Shown: piece after piece, positions 18,132-26,848 of the stretch | Numbering within the stretch: position 1 is the first letter of the stretch | How the letters are laid out: each line of letters opens with the position of its first letter | Origin: Bacillus pseudomycoides | Lineage (GTDB): Bacteria; Bacillota; Bacilli; Bacillales; Bacillaceae_G | Direction: 5' to 3' | Length of the DNA: 64,000 nt | Assembly (NCBI RefSeq): GCF_022811845.1 | Contig: NZ_CP064266.1 | Coordinates: 4,898,001 to 4,962,000, forward strand | Translations under genes and position numbers: made by a program | Notes under the pieces: model-generated | What the model was told of the DNA's origin: nothing | Databases searched by the model: none | What the model saw: only the letters and a program-made list of their open reading frames with translations

Positions 18132-18917
18132 TTAAAAGTCAAACATAGAGAAATTATTTTGCGCTCCTTGCTCAATTTCATCTACTAAATTATATCGAAT
18201 TTCTTCATCATAATCGTTACGCAATTCAATAATATAATCAAAATCATCAAGTGTATATTCTGATTGACTCACAAATACATCTGGATGTTCAACAACTTTA
18301 GTTGCGGGTAATCTCATAATTTCACGAACGAGCTGCCAATGCCTTTCATTCGCACGCTTTGTTGAAACAATGCCATCCAATATAAAAATATTATCGTCAC
18401 TATACTCATCTTCAATCAATTGACTGCGTACCGTTTGTTTAATAAGAGTAGACGAAACAAAAAGCCAACGCTTATTTGCACAAACGCTTGCAGCAACAAT
18501 AGATTCTGTTTTTCCAACGCGAGGCATCCCTCTTATCCCGATGAGTTTATGTCCTTCTTTTTTCATTAGTTCTGCCATAAAATCAACGAGTAACCCGAGT
18601 TCATCACGTACAAAACGAAATGTCTTCTTATCATCTGCATCTCGCTGTATGTACCTACCGTGCCTAACTGCCAACCTATCTCTGAGCTTTGGCGGACGAT
18701 ATTTCGTTACCGTTATATTATCCATTGTATTCAAAATTGATTCAAGTCTAGAGATTTGCTCTTGATTATCACACATAAGCAACAGTCCACGCCGAGCATT
18801 ATCTACACCATTAATCGTGACAATATTAATGCCAAGCATACCGATTAACGAAGAAACGTCACCAAGCAAACCAGGTCGGTTTTTATGTATTTCATACTCA
18901 AAATACCATTCAATCAT
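18132..18917 (-). CDS. ymfK: YmfK family protein (DUF3388)
   Basis: This 261-residue conserved Bacillaceae protein has no established function. The first 70 residues look like an ACT-type ligand-binding domain (HKNRPGLLGDVSSLIGMLGINIVTING). A Walker-A-like GMPRVGKTESIV near residue 130 suggests that the rest could bind a nucleotide; that is inference. It lies between rodZ and ymfJ, as in B. subtilis. Confidence 0.85.
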   Translation of the reverse strand: MIEWYFEYEIHKNRPGLLGDVSSLIGMLGINIVTINGVDNARRGLLLMCDNQEQISRLESILNTMDNITVTKYRPPKLRDRLAVRHGRYIQRDADDKKTFRFVRDELGLLVDFMAELMKKEGHKLIGIRGMPRVGKTESIVAASVCANKRWLFVSSTLIKQTVRSQLIEDEYSDDNIFILDGIVSTKRANERHWQLVREIMRLPATKVVEHPDVFVSQSEYTLDDFDYIIELRNDYDEEIRYNLVDEIEQGAQNNFSMFDF

Positions 18918-19022
18918 CAGACGTCACTCCCCTGCTTACTTTACACCCATGTACTATATTATATGATTTTACGTTAATAGGGAAGATAAATGTATAATTG
19001 AAGCATTGTATTTTCAATACCT

Positions 19023-19051
19023 AAAAAAAAAGAGAGGATTTTCTCCTCTCT
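19023..19051 (-). terminator. Rho-independent terminator of ymfJ
   Basis: The 8-bp stem AGAGAGGA/TCCTCTCT with a T-rich loop is followed by at least eight T on the minus strand. Confidence 0.92.
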
Positions 19052-19054
19052 TTT

Positions 19055-19303
19055 TTACTTATGTTGCACAAACTTTACCATTAAATTAGCGATTGTATGT
19101 TGTTCTTGTTCATCAGCAACTTTCCAAAGCTCCGCTAATAATTTTTCTTGATCATTTCGAGCCTCTACTTCATTTGCCAAATAGTCCCCTACACGAAATG
19201 CCATATCTGAAACTGCACCACCATCAAGCCCTTTTCCTTGCGCCTGTTCTAAGCGCTCTCCTAAAAAGCTTTTCCACTGATCAAAATTGTCTAGCATTGA
19301 CAT
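19055..19303 (-). CDS. ymfJ: YmfJ family protein (DUF3243)
   Basis: This 82-residue helical, cytoplasmic-looking protein belongs to the small DUF3243 family of Bacillales; its function is unknown. I begin at the ATG at 19301-19303, 7 bases after GAGGTG; an upstream GTG in frame lies inside that ribosome site. The gene is isolated from ymfI by repeat copy B and ends in a strong terminator. Confidence 0.87.
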   Translation of the reverse strand: MSMLDNFDQWKSFLGERLEQAQGKGLDGGAVSDMAFRVGDYLANEVEARNDQEKLLAELWKVADEQEQHTIANLMVKFVQHK

Positions 19304-19362
19304 AATTAAGCACCTCACTATAAAGTAATCGAATCATGCTTAATTTGTACAATTTCTTATTT

Positions 19363-19531
19363 TTTATGTACAAATTTTCATCCCTCATTAACGGGTAATA
19401 ACCACCCACCTCAAAATTCAACCAAAACTAAGAAGTTCGGTAGGAAAAATCATTTGCCCGTAAAAGCCCAATTTGCAAAAACTAACCATCAATGTGGGAT
19501 GAATTCCCCACTGATTAAGGTTTCACTTTAT
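19363..19531 (-). repeat. Dispersed intergenic repeat, copy B (bcr1-like), bounded by TTTAT
   Basis: This 169-bp element is flanked on both sides by TTTAT (19363-19367 and 19527-19531). Read on the minus strand it starts ATAAAGTGAAACC, shares long blocks with copy A and ends near TTACCCGTTAATGAGGGAT. Its 5' end lies one base from the ymfI stop codon. The TTTAT flanks look like a target duplication. Confidence 0.75.
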
Positions 19532-19532
19532 G

Positions 19533-20246
19533 TTAACAATGCCAGCCACCATTCACTCCAATAATTTGTCCTGTTATATACGAAGCACCCGGTGATACAA
19601 GGAAAGACACAGTTTTTGCGACTTCTTCTGGCAATCCAATCCTTCCAGCCGGAATCTCTTCTGCAATTCCCTGCTTGTCCTCTTCTGAAAACACACTTAA
19701 CATTTCCGTCTCTATTGCTCCTGGTGCCACTGCATTTACACGTATACCACTTAGTGCAACCTCTTTGGCAAGTGCTTTTACATATGAATTTTGTGCACCT
19801 TTTACCATAGAGTACAGTACCTCACAAGACGCTCCAACTTGTCCCCATATAGATGAAATAACAACGATATTTCCGCTTCGCAGGCGAATCATCGATGGAA
19901 GCGCAAGCGAAAGCAGGTTATAAACACTCTTCACTTGCAATTCCACCATCTCATTCAATTGCTCATTTGTCACATCTGTCGCCAAACCAAATATACTCTT
20001 TCCAGCTGCATACACAATAACATCGATAGGATGATTAATTTGTTCCCAAAGCTTTTGCACGCCACCTGCTATCGCTAAATTAGCTTGAGCTGGAATAATT
20101 GAACTAAGCCCACTCTTTAATTCTTTTATTTTTTCTTCACTCTTGTTGTAGTGTACATACACCGTATAACCATCTTCAACTAATTGTTTTGAAATTGCAG
20201 AGCCGATTCCTCCGCTTCCTCCAGTCACTAATGCAAACTTTGTCAT
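19533..20246 (-). CDS. ymfI: SDR-family reductase YmfI (EF-P 5-aminopentanone reductase)
   Basis: This is a short-chain dehydrogenase/reductase of 237 residues. In B. subtilis YmfI reduces the 5-aminopentanone group on elongation factor P, giving the mature modification. The NADP-binding TGGSGGIGSAI motif (about 8-18), the catalytic-loop region (VVISSIWGQVG, then Tyr in EVLYSMVKGA) and NAVAPGAIETEM are visible. It ends in NGGWHC. SDR identity is certain; the EF-P role rests on position and orthology to ymfI. Confidence 0.9.
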   Translation of the reverse strand: MTKFALVTGGSGGIGSAISKQLVEDGYTVYVHYNKSEEKIKELKSGLSSIIPAQANLAIAGGVQKLWEQINHPIDVIVYAAGKSIFGLATDVTNEQLNEMVELQVKSVYNLLSLALPSMIRLRSGNIVVISSIWGQVGASCEVLYSMVKGAQNSYVKALAKEVALSGIRVNAVAPGAIETEMLSVFSEEDKQGIAEEIPAGRIGLPEEVAKTVSFLVSPGASYITGQIIGVNGGWHC

Positions 20247-20294
20247 ATGTATCCTCTCTTACCTTTCCTCTATAAAGAAACTCTTTAACAGCAC

Positions 20295-20440
20295 TAAATT
20301 TCATCATGTTATTCACAAGCAAATAATCCCCCCCACCTTACCATTTAGCAATAACAAAAAGGTTAGGTGAGGGGCATAAACTATTCGTGAAATTCTAAAT
20401 CACAAGGCTTAAAGCCTAACTTATTCATCCTTCACTTTAT
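20295..20440 (-). repeat. Dispersed intergenic repeat, copy E (diverged), overlapping the ymfH stop
   Basis: Read on the minus strand the element begins ATAAAGTGAAGG and then holds a CCCCTCACCTAACC... AGGTGGGGGGG hairpin. Its tail (ATTATTTGC...GATGAAATTTAG) resembles the tail of copy B. The middle is not conserved. The first ATAAA contains the TAA stop of ymfH. The right boundary near 20295 is approximate, and no second TTTAT is visible. Confidence 0.5.
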
Positions 20441-21723
20441 TTTTTCGGCAATACTTGGCAAACACTAATTCTTTCTTCAGATAAGAATTTTTTTGCTGCT
20501 TCTTGTAAATCTTGAACGGTTAAGCTCTCTAAAACAGAAAGAGCATCAAATAAACTAGATTCGTTAAACGCATACCTTGTGAATTGATTTGCAATATATT
20601 CAGGTGAGTTAAGTGAACGTAAAAAACCACCGATTTTCTTTTTCTTTACCCTTTCAAGTGTTTCTTCATTTAATTCATTATCATTTGCTTGTAATAAAAT
20701 ACTTATTAATCGATTTGCTAATTCATCTGGTTGTTTTGTATCACCACCAACCATAGCAAAACCAAAGTTACTTTCTTCCGTGTAATCATAAGAGAACGTG
20801 TCATCAATGAGACCTTCATTATATAAAGATTCATAATGAGCAGAACCTTTTCCAAATAAATAATCCAAAAGCAACGTCAAAGCAATTTCTTGTTTTAAAA
20901 GTTCATCGCCCTGTTGTTTTAAATAGGTTGCTTTCACACCTACTAAACATTTTGGCGTTTGAACTGGCATAGAAATAATTTTTTTCTTTTCGTTTACTGC
21001 TTCTGGTTCCTCTTCAAACGAACGTACGATTTCTGGTTGATTTTTATAGTCTTTTTTCGCCTGGTTTTCACGTACTAAATCCATTGTTTTTTCTGGGTCA
21101 ATTGCTCCTACAACAAATAACAACATATTGCTAGGGTGATAAAATGTTTCATAGCACTCATACAATAAGTCTTTTGTAATTTTACTAATGGATTCAATCG
21201 TTCCTGCTATATCAATTTTGATTGGATGTTTGACAAATAAACTATCGATTAACCCAAAATACAAACGCCAATCTGGGTTGTCTTGATACATTTGAATTTC
21301 TTGACCAATAATTCCTTTTTCTTTTTCAACTGTTTTTTCAGAAAAATAAGGTTCCTGAACAAAATTTAATAATGTATTTAAATTTTGTTCTACATTTGAT
21401 GTACACGAAAACAAGTACGCCGTTCTCGTAAATGACGTAAAGGCATTCGCAGAAGCACCTTGTTTACTAAACAGCTGAAACGCATCATGATCTTCTTTTT
21501 CAAACAATTTATGTTCAAGAAAATGAGCAATCCCATCTGGCACTCGAACCATTTCTTCTTTGCCAAGTGGAACAAACGTGTTATCAACGGAACCATATTT
21601 TGTTGTAAACGTCGCAAAAGTTTTATTAAATCCTTGCTTCGGCAATATATATACATCTAATCCATTTGGAAGCTTTTCATAATAAAGTGTTTCTTTTAAT
21701 TGTTCATAAGAAATTTTCTCCAT
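20437..21723 (-). CDS. ymfH: M16 zinc peptidase YmfH
   Basis: This insulinase/pitrilysin-like peptidase has 428 residues. The inverted zinc motif HxxEH is present (HFLEH, residues 67-71), with a distal Glu region further on, so the subunit should be catalytic. It begins immediately after the ymfF stop (TAG then ATG, no gap) with GGAGGGAGA upstream. It probably pairs with the non-catalytic YmfF, as M16 enzymes often work as active/inactive heterodimers. The physiological substrate is unknown. Confidence 0.92.
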   Translation of the reverse strand: MEKISYEQLKETLYYEKLPNGLDVYILPKQGFNKTFATFTTKYGSVDNTFVPLGKEEMVRVPDGIAHFLEHKLFEKEDHDAFQLFSKQGASANAFTSFTRTAYLFSCTSNVEQNLNTLLNFVQEPYFSEKTVEKEKGIIGQEIQMYQDNPDWRLYFGLIDSLFVKHPIKIDIAGTIESISKITKDLLYECYETFYHPSNMLLFVVGAIDPEKTMDLVRENQAKKDYKNQPEIVRSFEEEPEAVNEKKKIISMPVQTPKCLVGVKATYLKQQGDELLKQEIALTLLLDYLFGKGSAHYESLYNEGLIDDTFSYDYTEESNFGFAMVGGDTKQPDELANRLISILLQANDNELNEETLERVKKKKIGGFLRSLNSPEYIANQFTRYAFNESSLFDALSVLESLTVQDLQEAAKKFLSEERISVCQVLPKK

Positions 21724-22998
21724 CTATTCTCCCTCCGTTCCGTGTAAAAAGTAAATCGTATCTAGCTCAATATTATTAGCAACCTTTACAATTTTCTCTT
21801 TTGTAACACGTTCAATTCCAGTTAACCATTCCTCTACTGGACGGGTACGTTCTGCAATGACGCCATGATAAAGCATTTCTACGAAACCACGCGGTGTATC
21901 AATTGCCTCTAAAATTTGGTTTTGAATGACACTCTTTGTTTGATGAATTTCTTCTTCTGAAAAGTCACCGTTTTGCATTGCTTTCATTTGCTCTTTAATA
22001 ATCTCGACTGCTTTTTCATAATTTTTCGCTTCAATTCCCGACATAACAAAGAGAAGACCTTTATGACTTTCAAAACGCGACGCTGCATAATAGGCTAAAC
22101 TGTTTTTTTCACGTACATTCACAAATAATTTCGAATGTGAGAATCCACCAAATAACCCGTTAAACAGCTGTAGCGCAAAATAATCCTCATCACGGTACGT
22201 AATATATGTGCGATATCCGATATTTAATTTACTTTGCTTTAATTCTTGTTTTTCAACAATTTCTTGTTCTTCATTATTCCGCTTATGAAGAATGACATTT
22301 TTGTCTTTTGTTGTACGAGGCGCGATTGAAAAATATTTACCTACTAAGTCAACCGCATCTTCATCTATGTCACCAATGATATATAGATCCATTTCATCTT
22401 CCGCTAACACCTTTTGATAATAGCGATATAAAGTTTCATTTGTAATGGAGGCAACGCGCTCTTTTTGACCATTTGCACTTAAACGATATGGTTCTACTTT
22501 ACACATTTCTTCTATTAATCGTTCATTCGCATAGCGCATTTTATCATCATATGTAGCTTCAATTCGTTGTACGAGCGCTCTTTTTTCACTTTCTACAATT
22601 GATGATAAAAAACCGCTCCCTTCCGTTGCTGGGTGTAATACAATATCAGACAGCATAGACAGTGCTTTTTCAAACAACGGCGGTGCATCTTGTAAATATG
22701 TTTCGTTGGCAATATCCACATAAATAGAGATGATATGATCTTCCCCTTTTTTACTTACATCTACCGCCAGAGAAGAACCGTACAACTCCTCTAAATATTG
22801 GCGAAGACGAATTACAGATGGTAGTTTTTCTGTTGCACTTTGCAATACATATGGTAATAAAGCACGCTCTGTCACCGTTTCTTCATTTAAAGGTGCTTTA
22901 AAGCGAAATACAAATGTATTTGTTTTATATTTATCTGTCGGAATCATATGTACACGTAAACCACCTAGTTCATGCATTTGCTGTTCCATCAGTTTCAT
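21724..22998 (-). CDS. ymfF: M16 peptidase homologue YmfF, without the zinc motif
   Basis: This 424-residue relative of YmfH has the same two-domain M16 fold, but at the expected zinc site it reads ALLPYVLQSATEK instead of HxxEH. It is therefore predicted non-catalytic and a partner of YmfH. The ATG at 22996-22998 follows AAGGAGGG at 7 bases; a longer frame to 23040 has no ribosome site. Stop and ymfH start abut, giving tight coupling and probably equal amounts of the two proteins. Confidence 0.91.
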   Translation of the reverse strand: MKLMEQQMHELGGLRVHMIPTDKYKTNTFVFRFKAPLNEETVTERALLPYVLQSATEKLPSVIRLRQYLEELYGSSLAVDVSKKGEDHIISIYVDIANETYLQDAPPLFEKALSMLSDIVLHPATEGSGFLSSIVESEKRALVQRIEATYDDKMRYANERLIEEMCKVEPYRLSANGQKERVASITNETLYRYYQKVLAEDEMDLYIIGDIDEDAVDLVGKYFSIAPRTTKDKNVILHKRNNEEQEIVEKQELKQSKLNIGYRTYITYRDEDYFALQLFNGLFGGFSHSKLFVNVREKNSLAYYAASRFESHKGLLFVMSGIEAKNYEKAVEIIKEQMKAMQNGDFSEEEIHQTKSVIQNQILEAIDTPRGFVEMLYHGVIAERTRPVEEWLTGIERVTKEKIVKVANNIELDTIYFLHGTEGE

Positions 22999-23151
22999 TT
23001 TATAGCCCTCCTTTACGTATGTAGGAATATTCCTCTTCAATATACAGTTTTTAGAAATAAAAAATCAACTTTTCTCCCTTATACACTTTCCCTAAAACAG
23101 TTTATCCATTAAAAAGAGAAAATAAATTTCCGTATTAAATATATTCTATGT

Positions 23152-23179
23152 AAAAAAGCCCACACTAATGTGCGAGCTT
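23152..23179 (-). terminator. Rho-independent terminator of the nucleoside transporter operon
   Basis: The stem around AAGCTCGCACA/TGTGGGCTT is followed by TTTTTTA on the minus strand after the last permease gene. Two mismatches interrupt the stem. Confidence 0.75.
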
Positions 23180-23196
23180 CTCCAATTTATCAATAC

Positions 23197-24156
23197 TTAT
23201 CGTTTTCCTTTTTCATACGGTGTCCCAAGTGCCTTTGGAGCTTCTGAACGTCCAACAAAACCAACAAGCGCTAAAATCGTGAACACATATGGTAATATCG
23301 TTAAGAAAACACTTGGAATTTCTTTTAATACAGGAATTGTTCCACCCGTTACCCCAAGAGATTGAGCAAATCCAAAGAATAAAGCTGCTCCAAGCGCTCC
23401 GAGTGGATTCCATTTACCAAAGATCATAGCTGCTAATGCTAAGAAACCTTGTCCTGTAATTGTTGCCCCTGAGAAGTTATTCGAGATTGACATTGCAAAA
23501 ACTGCACCACCAACTCCCGCGAACATTCCTGAAATACAAACGGCAAGATAGCGCATTTTATATACATTAATCCCCATTGTATCTGCCGCCATCGGATGTT
23601 CACCAACCGCACGAAGACGAAGACCAAACGGCGTTTTATAGATAATGTACCAAACCACGAATGCTAAAATAATGGCAATATACGATGTTAACGGTACATT
23701 TGAAAAAAGGATTTTTCCGATTACCGGAATATCCGAAAGTCCTGGAACATCAATTTTTTCAATGCGGTACTGAATAAAATCAGTTTGCCCTTTGCCAAAG
23801 ATCTTCTTAATGGCAAACACTGTTAAACCAAGTGCCAAAAAGTTGATGGCAACTCCACTAACAACTTGATCAGCACGGAACGTAATCGATGCAACTGCAT
23901 GAAGAAGTGCAAATAACCCACCGCCAATTGCTGCAAAAACAAGTGCAATCCAAGGAGTCATCGTTCCCCATGTATCTCCCATTAACAACGTTGTTACTAT
24001 ACCAATAAATGCACCAAATAACATTAATCCTTCTAATGCAATGTTTACAACACCAGAACGCTCACTAAACACTCCACCTAGCGCTGTAAAAATAAGAGGT
24101 GCTGCCGTATATAATGTACCTGTCACAAGAATGGCTAAAATATCTAGGAAGCTCAT
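23197..24156 (-). CDS. nupQ: Nucleoside ABC importer, permease subunit (NupQ/YufQ-like)
   Basis: This is a BPD_transp_2 family permease of 319 residues with about 8-9 hydrophobic helices. It has the family's NIALEGLMLFGAF segment near residue 40 and LRAVGEHPMAADTMGI, which is the loop that docks on the ATPase. The ATG lies immediately after the stop of the upstream permease gene, with GGAGGGG. It is the last gene of the riboswitch-controlled import operon. Confidence 0.93.
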   Translation of the reverse strand: MSFLDILAILVTGTLYTAAPLIFTALGGVFSERSGVVNIALEGLMLFGAFIGIVTTLLMGDTWGTMTPWIALVFAAIGGGLFALLHAVASITFRADQVVSGVAINFLALGLTVFAIKKIFGKGQTDFIQYRIEKIDVPGLSDIPVIGKILFSNVPLTSYIAIILAFVVWYIIYKTPFGLRLRAVGEHPMAADTMGINVYKMRYLAVCISGMFAGVGGAVFAMSISNNFSGATITGQGFLALAAMIFGKWNPLGALGAALFFGFAQSLGVTGGTIPVLKEIPSVFLTILPYVFTILALVGFVGRSEAPKALGTPYEKGKR

Positions 24157-25215
24157 TTATTTCCCCTCCTTGCTCATGCGAGTAAGTGCCCATCTTAAAA
24201 CATAACTACATGCAACAAAGAAGATAATACATGCAATAATTACGTTAATCAGCTCTGATGGAACATCAGCTTCAAAGTTCATTTGCGGCGCTGCACTTTT
24301 TAAACCACCAAATAATAAAGCTGCAAGTAAAATACCAAATGGATTATTTCCACCCAGAAGTGCTACCGCAATTCCATCAAATCCAATTCCAGTAAATGAA
24401 GACATCGCCGTCATATTTTGAAATGTCCCAAGTCCTTCCATCGCACCACCAATTCCAGCAAATGCACCTGCAATTGTCATGGATAATACAACATTCCGAG
24501 ATACTTTCATACCCGCATATTGAGAAGCATGTTGGTTAAATCCAACTGATTTCAATTCATATCCTAAAGTTGTCCGATCTAATAAGAACCACATCAAAAT
24601 AGCAACTAAAATCGCAACAACAATCCCCCAATGAAGACGGGATCCATCTGTAATAGAAGATAACCATTCTGATGCTAATGAGGCACTAGCCTGAATATCA
24701 TATGATTTCTCATTTGCTTCATGTAAAAATCGCTTAATCAAGTCATACGTAACATAAAGAGCAATATAGTTCATCATAATTGTAACAATAACTTCATTTA
24801 CTTTAAATTTACCCTTTAAGTACCCTGGAATAAATCCCCATAATCCACCAACTACAGCTGCAACTAATATGGATAATGGAATATGTAAAAATGCTGGTAA
24901 AGACACCGCATACCCAAACCAAACAGCCGCAAGCCAGCCAACTAATAGTTGCCCTTCTACTCCGATATTAAATAATCCCGTACGGAATGCGAAAGCAACA
25001 GACAAACCAGCTAAAACAAGTGGAATCATCGTCCGAAGCGTTTCACCTATAGCTTGCGGATTTCCAACCATCCCTTCCCATAACGCTGCATAACCAACAA
25101 TTGGATCATATCCACTAACTACCATTACAATGGCTCCAACAATCAAACCAAAAATAACGGACAACACAGGTACTAAAATATTAATTGTTCGCTCCGTTAA
25201 AAATTTTTTAGCCAT
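24157..25215 (-). CDS. nupP: Nucleoside ABC importer, permease subunit (NupP/YufP-like)
   Basis: This is the second BPD_transp_2 permease, 352 residues, with multiple membrane helices. NIGVEGQLLVGWLAAVW is the counterpart of the NIALEGL segment of its partner, and ELKSVGFNQHASQYAGM forms the ATPase-coupling loop. It overlaps the ATPase gene by 8 bases and abuts nupQ, so translation of the three is coupled. With the lipoprotein and ATPase it forms a type found for guanosine and other purine nucleosides. Confidence 0.93.
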   Translation of the reverse strand: MAKKFLTERTINILVPVLSVIFGLIVGAIVMVVSGYDPIVGYAALWEGMVGNPQAIGETLRTMIPLVLAGLSVAFAFRTGLFNIGVEGQLLVGWLAAVWFGYAVSLPAFLHIPLSILVAAVVGGLWGFIPGYLKGKFKVNEVIVTIMMNYIALYVTYDLIKRFLHEANEKSYDIQASASLASEWLSSITDGSRLHWGIVVAILVAILMWFLLDRTTLGYELKSVGFNQHASQYAGMKVSRNVVLSMTIAGAFAGIGGAMEGLGTFQNMTAMSSFTGIGFDGIAVALLGGNNPFGILLAALLFGGLKSAAPQMNFEADVPSELINVIIACIIFFVACSYVLRWALTRMSKEGK

Positions 25216-26740
25216 TTGTATTCACCTTCTCTTCCCCTGTTCCACCAGCCATTAACAGACCTAGTTGCTGTTCATTCGTTTCTTTTGCATTCACAATCGC
25301 AACAATTTCCCCTTCATAAATAACAGCAACACGGTCACTCACATTTAAAATCTCATCGAGTTCTAAGGATAGAAGAAGCACCGCTTTTCCTTTATCTCTC
25401 TGCTCAATTAGTTTTTTATGGATAAATTCAATTGCCCCTACATCTAAACCACGTGTTGGTTGTGCTGCAATTAATAGATCCGGATCACGATCCACTTCAC
25501 GTGCAATAATCGCTTTTTGTTGGTTTCCACCTGAAAGCGCACGAGCTAATGTTTGTTCACCTGGTGTACGCACATCAAATTGTTGAATAAGCGCTTTAGC
25601 CTTTTTGGTAATTTCGCTAAAATTCAAAATCCCCTTAGTTGAAAATGGGTTCTTATAGTATGTTTGCAATACCATATTATCTCTGACAGAAAAATCAAGA
25701 ACAAGACCATGTTTATGACGGTCTTCTGGAATATGACCAATTCCTTCTTCTGTAATACGTCTGACTGGCCAGTTTGTTATTTCTTTCCCTTTAATTGCAA
25801 TAGAACCTGACTCAACTTTTCGTAAACCAGTAATCGCTTCTATAAGTTCACTTTGTCCATTCCCATCAATCCCTGCAATACCGACAATTTCTCCTGCACG
25901 AACAGTTAAGTCAAGGCCTTTTACAGCAGGTAATTGGCGTGCATCATGAACCGTAAGGTTTGCAATGGAAAGTACCTCTTCCTTAGGTTTTGCGTCTAAT
26001 TTTTCTGTTTTAAAATTCACTTGACGTCCGACCATTAATTCTGCAAGTTTATGTTCATTTGTATTTGCAACGTCAACAGTTCCAATCCCTTTTCCTTTTC
26101 TAATGATCGTACAACGATCACAAACTTCCATAATTTCTTTTAACTTATGTGTAATAAGAATAATAGATTTACCTTCTTGTACAAGCTTTTTCATAATTTG
26201 AATGAGCTCATGAATTTCTTGAGGAGTTAACACTGCCGTCGGTTCATCAAATATTAAAATTTCCGCCCCACGATAGAGCGTTTTCAAAATCTCAACACGC
26301 TGCTGCATCCCAACTGAAATATCCTCAATCTTCGCATACGGATCCACCGCTAAACCATATTGTTCAGATAACTGTTTAATCTCTTTTGCAGCATCATCAA
26401 TAGCAATCTTCCCTTTTTTCTTCGGTTCATTTCCAAGAATGATATTCTCTGTAACTGTAAAATTATGAACAAGCATAAAATGTTGATGAACCATACCAAT
26501 TCCATAGTCATTTGCGATGTTCGGATTTGTAATTTTCACAGGATTTCCTTTAATTTTAATTTCTCCCTGCTCTGGTTGATACAAACCGAATAGCACATTC
26601 ATTAACGTTGATTTTCCTGCACCATTTTCTCCAAGTAAAGCATGTATTTCTCCCTGTTTTACTTGCAGCGTAATATTATCATTCGCTACAATTCCTGGGA
26701 ATACTTTTGTAATATTATTCATCTCAATTACGTATTCCAT
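25208..26740 (-). CDS. nupO: Nucleoside ABC importer, duplicated ATPase (NupO/YufO-like)
   Basis: This 510-residue protein has two ABC domains. The first has an intact Walker A (LGENGAGKST) and the signature VGMQQRVEILK. The second has the degenerate P-loop GIDGNGQSE and a good signature LSGGNQQKAIIARE, as in sugar/nucleoside importers of the RbsA type. The ATG at 26738-26740 follows AAGGAGG. A palindromic hairpin separates it from the lipoprotein gene, which would allow more lipoprotein than ATPase. Confidence 0.94.
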   Translation of the reverse strand: MEYVIEMNNITKVFPGIVANDNITLQVKQGEIHALLGENGAGKSTLMNVLFGLYQPEQGEIKIKGNPVKITNPNIANDYGIGMVHQHFMLVHNFTVTENIILGNEPKKKGKIAIDDAAKEIKQLSEQYGLAVDPYAKIEDISVGMQQRVEILKTLYRGAEILIFDEPTAVLTPQEIHELIQIMKKLVQEGKSIILITHKLKEIMEVCDRCTIIRKGKGIGTVDVANTNEHKLAELMVGRQVNFKTEKLDAKPKEEVLSIANLTVHDARQLPAVKGLDLTVRAGEIVGIAGIDGNGQSELIEAITGLRKVESGSIAIKGKEITNWPVRRITEEGIGHIPEDRHKHGLVLDFSVRDNMVLQTYYKNPFSTKGILNFSEITKKAKALIQQFDVRTPGEQTLARALSGGNQQKAIIAREVDRDPDLLIAAQPTRGLDVGAIEFIHKKLIEQRDKGKAVLLLSLELDEILNVSDRVAVIYEGEIVAIVNAKETNEQQLGLLMAGGTGEEKVNTNG

Positions 26741-26805
26741 ATTGTTCCTCCTTTTAACTGGGAACATTCCCCTATTACACTCTATTAAAAGTAATTTTAT
26801 ATATA

Positions 26806-26834
26806 CAAAGGTTAGTTCTTAGAACTAACCTTTG
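26806..26834 (-). terminator. Palindromic hairpin between the lipoprotein and ATPase genes
   Basis: A perfect 14-bp inverted repeat (26806-26819 with 26821-26834) is followed on the minus strand by TATATATAAAATT rather than a clean T-run. It may be a leaky terminator or an mRNA-stabilising 3' structure for the lipoprotein message. Confidence 0.55.
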
Positions 26835-26848
26835 CTATTTCTCTATCA

